64,000 nucleotides of DNA from the NCBI RefSeq assembly GCF_009996735.1, contig NZ_JAACYI010000001.1:132522-196521 (forward strand). The letters run 5' to 3'. The position numbers and the translations under genes are program-made. The notes beneath the pieces are model-generated. The model was given only the letters and a program-made list of their open reading frames with translations, was not told where the DNA came from and did no database searches. The stretch is from Cellulomonas sp. APG4. Lineage in GTDB: Bacteria; Actinomycetota; Actinomycetes; Actinomycetales; Cellulomonadaceae. Each line of letters begins with the position of its first letter. Position 1 is the stretch's first letter. Positions 1-8,606 of this stretch are shown here, piece by piece.

Positions 1-651
1 GAGCCGTCCCCCACCGCGCCCGACGCGACGCCCGAGGAGCCCGCCGAGCCCGAGCCGCTCGTCTACGGCGACGAGGGCCCCGAGGTGCTCGCGCTCCAGG
101 AACGGCTCACCGAGCTGGGGTACTTCCTGCCCGCGGCCGACGGCGACTTCGGCCCCGCGACCCAGCAGGCGGTGTGGGCCCTGCAGAAGGCGGCGGGCCT
201 GACGCGCGACGGGCTCGTCGGACCGAACACGCTCGCGGCGCTCGAGGCGGGCACGCGGCCCACGCCCCGCACGACGTCGGGCCGGGTGATCGAGGTCGAC
301 CTCGCACGCCAGCTGCTGCTCGCCGTCGACGACGGCGTGGTGACGCGCGTGGTCAACGCGTCCTCGGGCAACGGCGAGACCTACACGGCGCTCGGCCGGC
401 GGCAGCGCGCCGTCACACCCACGGGCGACTGGACGATCGTGCGCGAGGTCGACGGCGTGCGTGAGTCCTCGCTCGAGCTCGGCTCGATGTACCGGCCCAA
501 GTACTTCCACAAGGGCTGGGCCGTCCACGGCTCACCGTCGATCCCGCCGTGGCCGGCCTCGCACGGCTGCGTGCGGGTGTCGAACGCCGCGATGAACTGG
601 ATCTGGGACGTCTGGGGCGTACCGAAGGGCACGCGCGTCCTCGTCTACTAG
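1..651 (+). CDS. L,D-transpeptidase with peptidoglycan-binding domain (5' partial)
   Basis: The reading frame is open from base 1, so the gene's 5' end (probably a signal peptide or lipobox and a Pro/Glu-rich linker) lies outside the window. The visible part starts with a low-complexity P/E/A linker, then a peptidoglycan-binding domain of the PG_binding_1 type (YGDEGPEVLALQERL ... DGDFGPATQQAV), then a YkuD catalytic domain. The catalytic motif SHGCVRVSN is present, with the Cys codon at 568-570, and the family His is seen in AVHGS. The family forms 3-3 cross-links in peptidoglycan, or attaches proteins to it, outside the membrane. The gene stands apart from the next operon, which runs convergently, with a 100-base gap showing no clear signal. 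Function is well supported; substrate is not. Confidence 0.9.
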   Translation, partial: EPSPTAPDATPEEPAEPEPLVYGDEGPEVLALQERLTELGYFLPAADGDFGPATQQAVWALQKAAGLTRDGLVGPNTLAALEAGTRPTPRTTSGRVIEVDLARQLLLAVDDGVVTRVVNASSGNGETYTALGRRQRAVTPTGDWTIVREVDGVRESSLELGSMYRPKYFHKGWAVHGSPSIPPWPASHGCVRVSNAAMNWIWDVWGVPKGTRVLVY

Positions 652-750
652 CGCCCGCACCGCCCACGCGCCGCACCTGACCGAGCCGCTCGCGGCGTCG
701 CACGGACGACCCGACGAGCGCCGGCGTCGCGACCTCCTCGCCCGGTCGCG

Positions 751-1707
751 TCACCCCTGCGCGCAGGCCGCGTACACGTGGCCCGGAGCGGCCGACGGCA
801 CGAGGTCCACGTCACGCAGGATCATCAGCGGGGCGCGGTCACCACGTGCGCACGCGTCGGCGAACGTGAGCCCGGCCTCGGCGAGCGCCTCGGGGTACTC
901 GACCTGGAGCACGTGGTCGCCGTACACGTCGGTGTACGCCGCGCACTCGTCCCAGGCGGCGCACTCCTCGGTCACGGCGAAGTCGAAGCCGAGCTCGTCG
1001 TGCGCGATCGCCGAGGCCTCGGCAGCGTTCTTCTGCCCGATCGCCAGCCCCACGCCGTGCGCGAGGTCGACGTACGCCGCGGCGAGCGCGTGCGCCCCGG
1101 CCTCGTCCACGCCGTCGAACCTCGTCCAGGTGTCGAGGTTGTCGACCTCGACCGCGTCGAAGCCCGCGTCGGCGCAGCCGGTGAGCACGGGCCCGAGCAC
1201 CTCGAGGATCCCCGCGCGCTGCCCGGGCGTGGACGGGTCGAGCACGTACTCGTCGGGCCATGCGGGGTCCCGCACGGGCTCACCCTCGGCATCGCGCAGC
1301 AGCAGCTCGGGACGCGCGAGCCACAGCTCGTCGTCGCCCGGCTGCGTCTGGAAGCCGTTGACGTAGCAGACGTCGTACGCACCCTCGAGCGGCGAGGCGG
1401 TCGCGTCCCGGACGACGACGTCGGGCCGTACCGCCGCGCCGTCGATCTCGACCTCGTCGTACGCGCCCCCGAGCTGGTAGTCGAAGGTCCCCACCACGGG
1501 CGGCAGGACGACGGGCTGCGCGGTCGCCGGCGGCTCGGCTGTCTCGGACGGCGCAGCTGTCCCGGACGGCCCGGTTGTCCCGGACGGCCCGGCCGGGCGT
1601 GCCACCCCTGCGGACGCCCGGTCCGCCGTCGGGGCGGTCGGCGCGCAGGCGACCGCGAGGAGGCCGACGGCGACCGCGAGCGCCGTCGCGCGCAGCGCGG
1701 GCCTCAC
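751..1707 (-). CDS. GH114-like (endo-alpha-1,4-polygalactosaminidase family) lipoprotein
   Basis: The protein has 318 residues, a GTG start and a lipobox (LLAVAC, Cys21), followed by a Pro/Ser/Thr/Gly linker (about 22-65). The rest resembles the GH114 TIM barrel: VCYVNGFQTQ near the start of the domain and GFDAVEVDNLDTW with acidic candidate catalytic residues. Family members cleave galactosaminogalactan-type polymers, and some bacterial members have other or unknown substrates. GTG 1707-1705 overlaps the TGA of the upstream peptidase in a GTGA quadruplet, which fixes the start and implies translational coupling. It is the last gene of the operon transporter - peptidase - GH114. Why a glycosidase-like lipoprotein is tied to peptide use is unclear. 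Confidence 0.75.
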   Translation of the reverse strand: MRPALRATALAVAVGLLAVACAPTAPTADRASAGVARPAGPSGTTGPSGTAAPSETAEPPATAQPVVLPPVVGTFDYQLGGAYDEVEIDGAAVRPDVVVRDATASPLEGAYDVCYVNGFQTQPGDDELWLARPELLLRDAEGEPVRDPAWPDEYVLDPSTPGQRAGILEVLGPVLTGCADAGFDAVEVDNLDTWTRFDGVDEAGAHALAAAYVDLAHGVGLAIGQKNAAEASAIAHDELGFDFAVTEECAAWDECAAYTDVYGDHVLQVEYPEALAEAGLTFADACARGDRAPLMILRDVDLVPSAAPGHVYAACAQG

Positions 1708-2825
1708 GCCTCGACCACGACCAGCTCGTGCGTGGTGAGGTTGAGCGGCTCCACGCCGTCCTGCGTGCACACCACGATGTCCTCGATCCGGGCGCCGTGC
1801 CGGCCCGGGTGGTAGATGCCGGGCTCGACCGAGAACGCCATGCCGGGCTCGAGCAGGCGCTCGTTGCCCGCCACCACGTACGGGTGCTCGTGGGTCTCGA
1901 GGCCGATGCCGTGACCCGTGCGGTGGATGAACCGCTCGCCGAGGCCCGCCGCCGCGATCACCTCGCGCGCCGCGGCGTCCACCGAGGCGCACGTGACGCC
2001 CGGGCGCACGGCCTCGACGGCGCGGGCCTGCGCGCGCTGCAGCACCTCGTAGGACGCGAGGACGTCGTCGGCGGGCTCCCCCACCACGTACGTGCGGGTC
2101 GAGTCGGAGCAGTAGCCGGCCGCAGTGGTGCCGCCGATGTCCACCACCACGGGGTCGCCCGCCTCGATCACGCGGTCCGAGAGCTCGTGGTGCGGGCTCG
2201 CGCCGTTGGGGCCCGAGCCGACGATGACGAAGTCGACGCTCGCGTGCCCCTCGGCCGTGATCGCCGCGGCGATGTCGGCCCCCACCTCGCGCTCGGTCCG
2301 GCCGGCGCGCAGCCAGCCCGGCACCTGCGCGTGCACGCGGTCGATGGCCCGCGCGGCCTCGCGCAGCGCGTCGACCTCGGCCGGCGCCTTGCGCATGCGC
2401 AGCTCGCCCAGCACCTCCCCCGCCAGGCGCTGCGTCGCGTCCGGCAGCGCGACGCGCAGGGCGAGCACCTTCTCGGCCCACATGTGGTCGTCCAGCCCGA
2501 CGGCGCGGGCACCGGGCACCAAGGACGCGACGAGGGCGTACGGGTCGTCGGTCTCGTCCCACCCCACCACCTCGATGCCGAGCGCACCCACGGGGGACGC
2601 CGTCGCGGCCGCGACCTCGAGCCGCGGTGCGACCAGCACGGGATCGGCGCCGGACCGCACGACGAGGCATGTGAGCCGCTCGAGCGGGAGCGCGCGGTAG
2701 CCGGTCAGGTGGTGCAGGTCTGGTCCGGGCGTCACGAGCAGGGCGTCGATGCCCGCCCGCGCCGCGGTGCTCGCTGCCGTCGCGAGCCGCTCGGTCAGCA
2801 GCTCGGCCGCCCACGGGTCACGCAT
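1704..2825 (-). CDS. Xaa-Pro aminopeptidase / M24 metallopeptidase
   Basis: The protein has 373 residues, as usual for short Xaa-Pro peptidases: an N-terminal creatinase-like domain (about 1-140) and a C-terminal pita-bread M24 domain. All five metal ligands are visible: Asp229 (VVVDIGG), Asp241 (CSDSTRTY), His305 (RTGHGIGLETHEHP), Glu334 (FSVEPGIY) and Glu348 (ARIEDIV). It should remove N-terminal residues ahead of proline, or split Xaa-Pro dipeptides, in the cytoplasm. ATG 2825 is preceded by GAGGGGAGA. The oligopeptide transporter ends 29 bases upstream, so import and cleavage of proline-containing peptides probably form one unit. The 3' end overlaps the GH114 gene by four bases. Confidence 0.9.
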   Translation of the reverse strand: MRDPWAAELLTERLATAASTAARAGIDALLVTPGPDLHHLTGYRALPLERLTCLVVRSGADPVLVAPRLEVAAATASPVGALGIEVVGWDETDDPYALVASLVPGARAVGLDDHMWAEKVLALRVALPDATQRLAGEVLGELRMRKAPAEVDALREAARAIDRVHAQVPGWLRAGRTEREVGADIAAAITAEGHASVDFVIVGSGPNGASPHHELSDRVIEAGDPVVVDIGGTTAAGYCSDSTRTYVVGEPADDVLASYEVLQRAQARAVEAVRPGVTCASVDAAAREVIAAAGLGERFIHRTGHGIGLETHEHPYVVAGNERLLEPGMAFSVEPGIYHPGRHGARIEDIVVCTQDGVEPLNLTTHELVVVEA

Positions 2826-2854
2826 GCCGGTCTCCCCTCGTCGGTGGCCGCTGG

Positions 2855-4360
2855 TCAGCGCACCCCTCGCATCATCCTCGTGATGCGCGGCGCGAGCGCC
2901 AGCAGCACCACGCCGATGCCGATCGTGACGGCACCGAGCGTGCCGAAGTACGCCGCCTCGTTCTCCTCGCTGTAGAAGCCCGCGAGGGTGCCCGACAGCG
3001 CGGTGCCGAGCGCGAGGGACAGGTAGAACAGCGCGACCATGAGCACGGGGTACGCGCGCGGCGCGAGCTTGGTCGTCAAGGACAGTCCCACGGGTGAGAG
3101 CAGCAGCTCGCCCAGGGTCGCGACCAGCAGGATCAGCGCGGCCCACAGCACGGGCACGGCCTGCACGCCCACCATCGGCAGGAACACGAGGAACGCGCTG
3201 CCCATGAGCGTGATGCCCAGCCCGAACTTCACGGGGGTCGTGGGCTGACGGTCGCCGAGCCGCGTCCACAGGGCCGCGAACACGGGTGCGAGCAGGATGA
3301 TGAAGAACGGGTTGAACGACTGGACCCACGGGATCGGCATCGTCCAGTCCCCGATCAGGGGGAGCCCCTCGAGGCGTCGGTCCAGGCGCGTGTCCGAGTA
3401 GATCGTGATCACCGTGAACTGCTGCTGGAACAGCGCCCAGAACGCCGTCGAGCCGATGAACATGGGGATGAACGACAGCACGCGCGAACGCTCGTCCGCG
3501 TCCACGCGCCTGCTCGTGAGGAGCACCGCGAATAGCCCGATCGCAGCCACCGCGGTGGCCGCGACCACGACGTCGGCGAGGTTGCCCGCGTCGAGCAGCC
3601 CGGTGACCACGAGCACCGCGAGCACGACGACGGCGCCCGCCGCGAGCGCCGCGTAGCGGCCGTACTGCTCGCGCGGGAGCGGGTCCGGCACGCGGTGCAC
3701 GTCGTCGGGCAGGTTCTTGCGGCCCAGCGCGTACTGCGTGAGGCCGATCGCCATGCCGATCGCGGCGAGGCCGAAGCCCAGGTGGAAGCCGTAGCGCTGC
3801 TGCGCGAGGCCCGTGAGCAGCGGGCCTACGAGGCCACCGATGTTGATCCCCATGTAGAAGATCGAGAACCCCGCGTCGCGACGCGGGTCGCGGGCCGGGT
3901 ACAGCGAGCCCACGAGGTTGGTGATCGTCGCCTTGAGCCCGCCCGAACCCACCGCGATGAGCACGAGCCCGACGGCGAGCCCCGCGGCTCCGGGCAGCAG
4001 CGCGAGGCTGATGTGGCCGAGCATGATGAGCACCGCGCTGCCGAGCATCGTGCGCTCGGAGCCGAACAACCTGTCGGCCACCCAGCCGCCGAGCACCGAG
4101 AACAGGTACACCGAGCCGCCGTAGGCGCCGACGATGCCCGCGGCCACGCCCTGGTCCATGCCGAGGCCGCCGTCGGCGACCTCGAAGTACATGTAGAGCA
4201 GGACGATGCCCTGCATGCCGTAGAACGAGAAGCGTTCCCAGAGCTCGACGCTGAAGAGGTTGGCGAGCCCACGGGGCTGCCCCAGGAACGTGGGGCCGCG
4301 CCCGTCGTCGGACGGTGCGGGGGCTGCGGCGCCGGTGCGTGCGGGTTCATCCGTGGCCAT
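2855..4360 (-). CDS. POT/PTR-family proton-dependent oligopeptide transporter
   Basis: The protein has 501 residues and many hydrophobic segments spread over its length, as in the 12-14 helix POT/NRT1 family. The signature ExxERFxYYG appears as ELWERFSFYG (39-48), and the region GFSIFYMGINIGGLVGPLL matches the second POT signature. It should import di- and tripeptides with protons. I chose ATG 4360 (MATDEPART) because it leaves a normal-length cytoplasmic tail; an in-frame GTG at 4396 would add 12 residues, and neither has a strong ribosome site. It is the first gene of an operon with the Xaa-Pro peptidase (29-base gap) and the GH114 lipoprotein. Confidence 0.9.
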   Translation of the reverse strand: MATDEPARTGAAAPAPSDDGRGPTFLGQPRGLANLFSVELWERFSFYGMQGIVLLYMYFEVADGGLGMDQGVAAGIVGAYGGSVYLFSVLGGWVADRLFGSERTMLGSAVLIMLGHISLALLPGAAGLAVGLVLIAVGSGGLKATITNLVGSLYPARDPRRDAGFSIFYMGINIGGLVGPLLTGLAQQRYGFHLGFGLAAIGMAIGLTQYALGRKNLPDDVHRVPDPLPREQYGRYAALAAGAVVVLAVLVVTGLLDAGNLADVVVAATAVAAIGLFAVLLTSRRVDADERSRVLSFIPMFIGSTAFWALFQQQFTVITIYSDTRLDRRLEGLPLIGDWTMPIPWVQSFNPFFIILLAPVFAALWTRLGDRQPTTPVKFGLGITLMGSAFLVFLPMVGVQAVPVLWAALILLVATLGELLLSPVGLSLTTKLAPRAYPVLMVALFYLSLALGTALSGTLAGFYSEENEAAYFGTLGAVTIGIGVVLLALAPRITRMMRGVR

Positions 4361-4421
4361 CCGGCCATGGTTCACCCGCGTCGGTCGACCGACCACTCGA
4401 CCCGGGTGCGGGCCGGCGTCG

Positions 4422-5438
4422 TCAGCTGAAGCCGATCGCCCGCTGGGCCACCCGGTACGCGAGCACCGACGCGTGACGTCCGGCGGGGCCCGGCAGGTTC
4501 GAGATCTGACCGAGCACCGACCAGCGCACGCGGCGGTAGAGCCACGGGTCCTCGGTCCGCAGCCTGGCCCACAGCAGGTCCTTCTGGTCGAGGGAGGCGG
4601 GGGTGCCCGCGCGCAGCAGCAGGATCGAGGAGACCGCGCAGATGATCTCGACGTAGTGCAGCAGGTAGCGCCGCAGGCGTCGGTCGTCCACCTCGGTGCG
4701 CGAGACGTGCTGGAGCATGAGCCAGTTGACCCGCAGCTGCTGGTCGAGCCGGCGCAGCATCACGGCCTCGTGGACCGACTGGTCGGCCCGCCCGATGAAG
4801 TACCTGTACAGGTCGACGTCGAGGTAGAAGAGCGTGCGCACGCGGTGCAGCGGCACCAGGGCGTAGAGGTTGTCGACGTAGAAGGTGTGCTCGGGCAGCC
4901 GCAGGCCGGCGTCACGCAGGACCTGGGTGCGGTAGGTGAGCGCGTGCATCATCAGGTACTGCCGCTTGGCGAACCTGCGCGTGCGCGCCCAGGTGAGCAC
5001 ACGACCCCGGGGCAGGGCACCCGTGTAGCGGACGGCGGTCTTGGTGCGCTTGCCCACCTTCTCGTAGACGAAGTTCGTCACGAGCAGGTCCACCGCGCGC
5101 TCCTCACGCACCAGCTCGCGCAGCGTCGCGAGCACACGGCCCAGCGCCTGGCGGTCGAGCCAGTCGTCGGCGTCGACCACCTTCAGGTAGGTGCCGCGTG
5201 CGTGGTCGAGGCCCGTGTTGATGGCCGAGCCGTGGCCGCCGTTGGGCTTGCTCAGCACGCGCACCTCGGGGTGCCGCTCGGCGTAGGCGTGCCCGACGGC
5301 GGCCGTGGCGTCGGTCGAGCCGTCGTCGACCACCAGCACCTCGACCTCGGCCCCGAACCCGACGACCGAGTCGAGCGCACGGCCCAGGTAGGCCTCGGCC
5401 TGGTAGGCCGGGATCACGACGGTGAGCAGCGGGGTCAC
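4422..5438 (-). CDS. Family 2 glycosyltransferase
   Basis: The protein has 338 residues. The N-terminal GT-A fold is clear: LTVVIPAYQAEAYLGRAL, the nucleotide-binding VVDDGSTD (36-43), PNGGHGSAINTG, and the metal-binding DAD at about 89-91 (VVDADDW). The C-terminal half, rich in Arg/Leu/Tyr, carries no recognisable extra domain and no clear membrane helix. GTG 5438 overlaps the stop of the GtrA gene as GTGA, so the two are translationally coupled. Pairing with a GtrA-type membrane protein suggests transfer of a sugar to a lipid carrier or a surface glycan. The acceptor is unknown; the upstream GH3 in the same operon may trim the product. Confidence 0.88.
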   Translation of the reverse strand: MTPLLTVVIPAYQAEAYLGRALDSVVGFGAEVEVLVVDDGSTDATAAVGHAYAERHPEVRVLSKPNGGHGSAINTGLDHARGTYLKVVDADDWLDRQALGRVLATLRELVREERAVDLLVTNFVYEKVGKRTKTAVRYTGALPRGRVLTWARTRRFAKRQYLMMHALTYRTQVLRDAGLRLPEHTFYVDNLYALVPLHRVRTLFYLDVDLYRYFIGRADQSVHEAVMLRRLDQQLRVNWLMLQHVSRTEVDDRRLRRYLLHYVEIICAVSSILLLRAGTPASLDQKDLLWARLRTEDPWLYRRVRWSVLGQISNLPGPAGRHASVLAYRVAQRAIGFS

Positions 5439-6058
5439 GGCGCTGCCACCCTGGCGGGCGTGGGCGGTGCCGCGGGCACCTGCTTGAAGATCACCTTGAA
5501 GATGGGGAAGAACACCCAGAACGAGATCGCCGCGTTGATGATCATCGTCAGGACGTCGGCCAGGGTCTCCCCCGTGCCGCCCAGCGCCCACGTGTCGATG
5601 AAGAGCTCGTAGATCGGCGCCTTGTAGAGACCTTGTGCGGCCGCCGCGAGCAGGGTGATCGCGACGTAGGCGATCGCGTACCACATCGCCGCCTTGCCGA
5701 CCGACGAGTTCGACTTGAACGTGATGTTCCGCTGGGCGAAGAAGTTGATCACCTGCGCGATCAGCAGGGTGATCTGCACGGCGAGGAAGTATGCCAGCCC
5801 CCCGCCGCCGGCCGGCAGCGCGCCCGCGGCGTAGTCGAACACGAAGTACTGCGAGCCGTCGGGGTTGGAGCCGATCGGCCACACCTGGAACGCGGTGTCG
5901 ACCAGCGGGGTCATGCCGAAGGCCCACTTGATGAGTGGCATGAGGGCCAGCTGGAGCACGGTGATGCCGTTGCTCAGCAGGAAGAAGACGACGAACTGGG
6001 CGACGCCCGGTCGCCGCTCGGCGAACGAGCGCCACCAGGCGCGCAGGCGGGTGATCAT
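5435..6058 (-). CDS. GtrA-family membrane protein (putative lipid-linked sugar flippase)
   Basis: The protein has 207 residues with four hydrophobic segments (about 22-45, 80-105, 120-142, 165-190). The loop FAQRNITFKS between helices 2 and 3 matches the Arg-x-(W/x)-x-F signature of GtrA proteins. Family members are thought to move undecaprenyl- or decaprenyl-linked sugars across the membrane, acting with a GT2 enzyme such as the one coupled downstream. It is longer than the usual 120-150 residues because of an inserted Gly/Pro-rich segment (about 60-80) between helices 1 and 2. ATG 6058 follows the GH3 stop by 25 bases, giving an operon GH3 - gtrA - GT2. Confidence 0.85.
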   Translation of the reverse strand: MITRLRAWWRSFAERRPGVAQFVVFFLLSNGITVLQLALMPLIKWAFGMTPLVDTAFQVWPIGSNPDGSQYFVFDYAAGALPAGGGGLAYFLAVQITLLIAQVINFFAQRNITFKSNSSVGKAAMWYAIAYVAITLLAAAAQGLYKAPIYELFIDTWALGGTGETLADVLTMIINAAISFWVFFPIFKVIFKQVPAAPPTPARVAAP

Positions 6059-6083
6059 GATCGGGTTCTCCGGGTCGGTGGGG

Positions 6084-8483
6084 TCACGCGCCGAGGCGCA
6101 GGTCGCGGGACGTGCGGCGGTTGGCGCGCCAGTTGCGTAGGTAGGCGCGCAGCGCCGCGCCCGCGCCGGCGAGGAACCGGCCGTTGACGAGGCGCACGAG
6201 GCCGTCGACCGTCGCCGCGTCGACCTGGCCGTTGGTCATCTTCCCGATGGCCCGCAGCGGCATGTTCTGCAGGAACAGCAGGTTCAGGTCCGGGGCGCCC
6301 TTGCGCTCGGCCGCAGCGAGGCGCCAGGTGAGCACGCGGGCCGCAAGGCGTGCGAGCGGGGACCGGGCGTCGGCCATGCGCCCCAGGGGGTCGTTGGCGG
6401 TGAGCGGGCCCGAGCGCCGGTCCGCCGGCAGCGGGCGGCCGAGCAGCGCCGCGAAGCTCGCGTCGTCGACGTCACGCACGTCGCCGGTGCGGTAGCACGC
6501 CGGCACGTCCTCGTCGCGCGCCGGCACCGTGCCCGGCACGTCGACCCGCGCGCTCAGCGGGAGCTCGTCCACGTGGGCGCCCGCGAGCACCTCCCACGTC
6601 CCCTGCTCGACCTCCCAGGCCCCGGTGCGCACGTCCCAGTGGCGCACCGCGTCGTCGCCCAGCGGCACGGTGACCGTCGCGGACGCCCCGGGCTCGAGCT
6701 CGACACGCGCGAAACCCGCGAGCACCCGGTCGGGACGGTGCACACCGGGCGAGACCCGCCGCACGTACACCTGCACGACGTCGGCGCCCGCGCGGTCACC
6801 CGTGTTCGTCACGGTCACGGTCGCGGCCTGCGCCGTCGCCCGCAGGTCGGAGTACGCGAAGCTCGTGTACGACAGGCCGAAGCCGAAGGGGAACGCGACC
6901 GGAACGCCGGCCGTCGCGAAGTAGCGGTAGCCCACGTAGAGGCCCTCGCGGTACTCGGCGGTCGCACCCGTCGCGGGGAAGCTTCCGGCGGTGGGGTGGT
7001 CCGCGAGGCGCACGGGCAGCGTCTCGGCGAGGCGACCGGACGGGTCGACGACGCCCGTGAGCACGTCGAGCAGCCCACCCGCACCGGCCTGACCTGCGAG
7101 GTAGCCGTGCACCAGGGCCCGCGCCGAGCCGAGCCACGGCGTGGCGATCGCCCCACCGCCCGCGAGCACCACGACCACCTGCGGGTTCACCTCGGCGACC
7201 GCGGTGAGCACGTCGAGCTGCGCCTGGTGCAGGTCGAGGTGCGCCCGGTCCAGGCCCTCGGACTCGGCGACCTCGTCGAGGCCCAGGAAGAGCAGCACGA
7301 CGTCGGCGCCGCGTGCAGCCTCGACGGCCTCGGCACGCAGCGCGGCGTCCGGGGTGCCGTCGCGCCGGAACCCCGCAGCGAACGCCGTCATGACCAGCCC
7401 GGACGCGTCGACGAGGTCGACCACCGAGTCGAGCCGGGTCGGGTTCACGGCGGACGAGCCGGCGCCCTGGTAGCGCGGGGTGCGCGCGAAGTCGCCGATC
7501 ACGGCCACCCGCGTGCCGGCCGCGAGCGGGAGCACGCCGTCGTCGTTCTTGAGGAGCACGGCCGAGCGCGCGGCGGCCTCACGGGCCAGCGCGTGGTGCG
7601 CGTCGGGGTCCACGGGTGGCGCGGTGCCGGGCTCGCGTGCCTCGGCCGCGAGCCGCAGCACCTCGGCGGCGCGGGCGTCGAGGTCGGCCTCCGCGAGCCG
7701 GCCGGCGCGCACCGCGGCGACGAGCTCACGCGTCGAGGCGTGCCCCGCCGCGGGCATCTCGAGCGTGCCGCCCGCGGCCGCGGCCGCGACGACGTCGTTC
7801 GACCCGCCCCAGTCCGAGACCACCGCGCCGTCGAAGCCCCACTCCTCGCGCAGCACCTGCGTCAGGAGGAACGGGTTCTCGTGCGCGTAGACGCCGTTGA
7901 CGAGGTTGTACGACGACATCACCGTGCGCGGTGCGGCCTCCCGGACGACCACCTCGAACGCCGTCAGGTAGATCTCGCGCAGCGTGCGCTCGTCGACCAC
8001 CGAGTCCGAGACCATCCGGCGCAGCTCCTGGGAGTTCGCCGCGAAGTGCTTGGGGCATGCCGCGACGCCGTGGGACTGGATGCCACGGACGTAGCCCGCG
8101 GCCATGCGGCCCGACAGCAGCGGGTCCTCCGAGAAGTACTCGAAGTTGCGACCGCCCACGGGTGAGCGCTTGACGTTGAGGCCCGGGCCCAGCAGCACGT
8201 CCACGCCCTGGGCCGCCGCCTCGGCACCGATCGCCGCTCCCACGCGCTCGGCGAGCTGCGGGTCCCAGCTGTTGGCGACCGCGGCCGCCGTCGGGAAGCA
8301 CGTGGCGGGCTCGGAGGCGTTCAGGCCCAGGTGGTCCGCGGAGCCCACCTGCTTGCGCACGCCGTGGGGCCCGTCGGCGAGCCACAGCGAGCGGACGCCG
8401 TGGCGCGGGAGGTCGTGGGTCTCCCAGACGGACTTCCCCGTCAGCAGGGCTGCCTTCTCGAGCAGCGACAGGTTCTCGATCAT
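6084..8483 (-). CDS. Glycoside hydrolase family 3 (beta-glucosidase-like), cytoplasmic
   Basis: The protein has 799 residues, no signal peptide and standard GH3 order: TIM barrel (1-280), alpha/beta sandwich (300-510), FnIII-like domain (550-660), then an unusual Arg/Ala-rich C-terminal extension (about 680-799). Substrate-binding KH (145-146, CPKHFAANSQE) and the nucleophile Asp224 (AVVSDWGG) are present; the start matches WLADGPHGVRKQ. It should release non-reducing-end sugars from beta-glycosides inside the cell. The extension includes DLNLLFLQNMPLRAIGKMTNG, which resembles the tail of some actinobacterial GH3s, but its role is unknown. Upstream is a strong hairpin separating it from the next GH3. 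It leads the operon with gtrA and GT2, an unusual partnership. Confidence 0.92.
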   Translation of the reverse strand: MIENLSLLEKAALLTGKSVWETHDLPRHGVRSLWLADGPHGVRKQVGSADHLGLNASEPATCFPTAAAVANSWDPQLAERVGAAIGAEAAAQGVDVLLGPGLNVKRSPVGGRNFEYFSEDPLLSGRMAAGYVRGIQSHGVAACPKHFAANSQELRRMVSDSVVDERTLREIYLTAFEVVVREAAPRTVMSSYNLVNGVYAHENPFLLTQVLREEWGFDGAVVSDWGGSNDVVAAAAAGGTLEMPAAGHASTRELVAAVRAGRLAEADLDARAAEVLRLAAEAREPGTAPPVDPDAHHALAREAAARSAVLLKNDDGVLPLAAGTRVAVIGDFARTPRYQGAGSSAVNPTRLDSVVDLVDASGLVMTAFAAGFRRDGTPDAALRAEAVEAARGADVVLLFLGLDEVAESEGLDRAHLDLHQAQLDVLTAVAEVNPQVVVVLAGGGAIATPWLGSARALVHGYLAGQAGAGGLLDVLTGVVDPSGRLAETLPVRLADHPTAGSFPATGATAEYREGLYVGYRYFATAGVPVAFPFGFGLSYTSFAYSDLRATAQAATVTVTNTGDRAGADVVQVYVRRVSPGVHRPDRVLAGFARVELEPGASATVTVPLGDDAVRHWDVRTGAWEVEQGTWEVLAGAHVDELPLSARVDVPGTVPARDEDVPACYRTGDVRDVDDASFAALLGRPLPADRRSGPLTANDPLGRMADARSPLARLAARVLTWRLAAAERKGAPDLNLLFLQNMPLRAIGKMTNGQVDAATVDGLVRLVNGRFLAGAGAALRAYLRNWRANRRTSRDLRLGA

Positions 8484-8516
8484 GGTTCCTCGATCGTGGG
8501 GAGGCGGACGCCGGGC

Positions 8517-8547
8517 CGGTGGGTGGGTGTGCGGGGCCCACCCACCG
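8517..8547. terminator. GC-rich inverted repeat, likely terminator/attenuator between two GH3 genes
   Basis: Perfect 11-base arms CGGTGGGTGGG (8517-8527) and CCCACCCACCG (8537-8547) are separated by 9 bases. A second stem (CCACCGTC 8542-8549 with GACGGTGG 8555-8562) shares bases with the first, so two exclusive hairpins are possible. It lies between the end of the membrane-bound GH3 (8607) and the start of the next GH3 (8483) on the same strand. No T-tract follows, so a terminator role is inferred from position and stability. Confidence 0.5.
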
Positions 8548-8606
8548 TCAGGCCGACGGTGGTGGGCGCCGCCGGCCTGACGGTGAGCTCGGTGGGGTGG
8601 GGTGGG

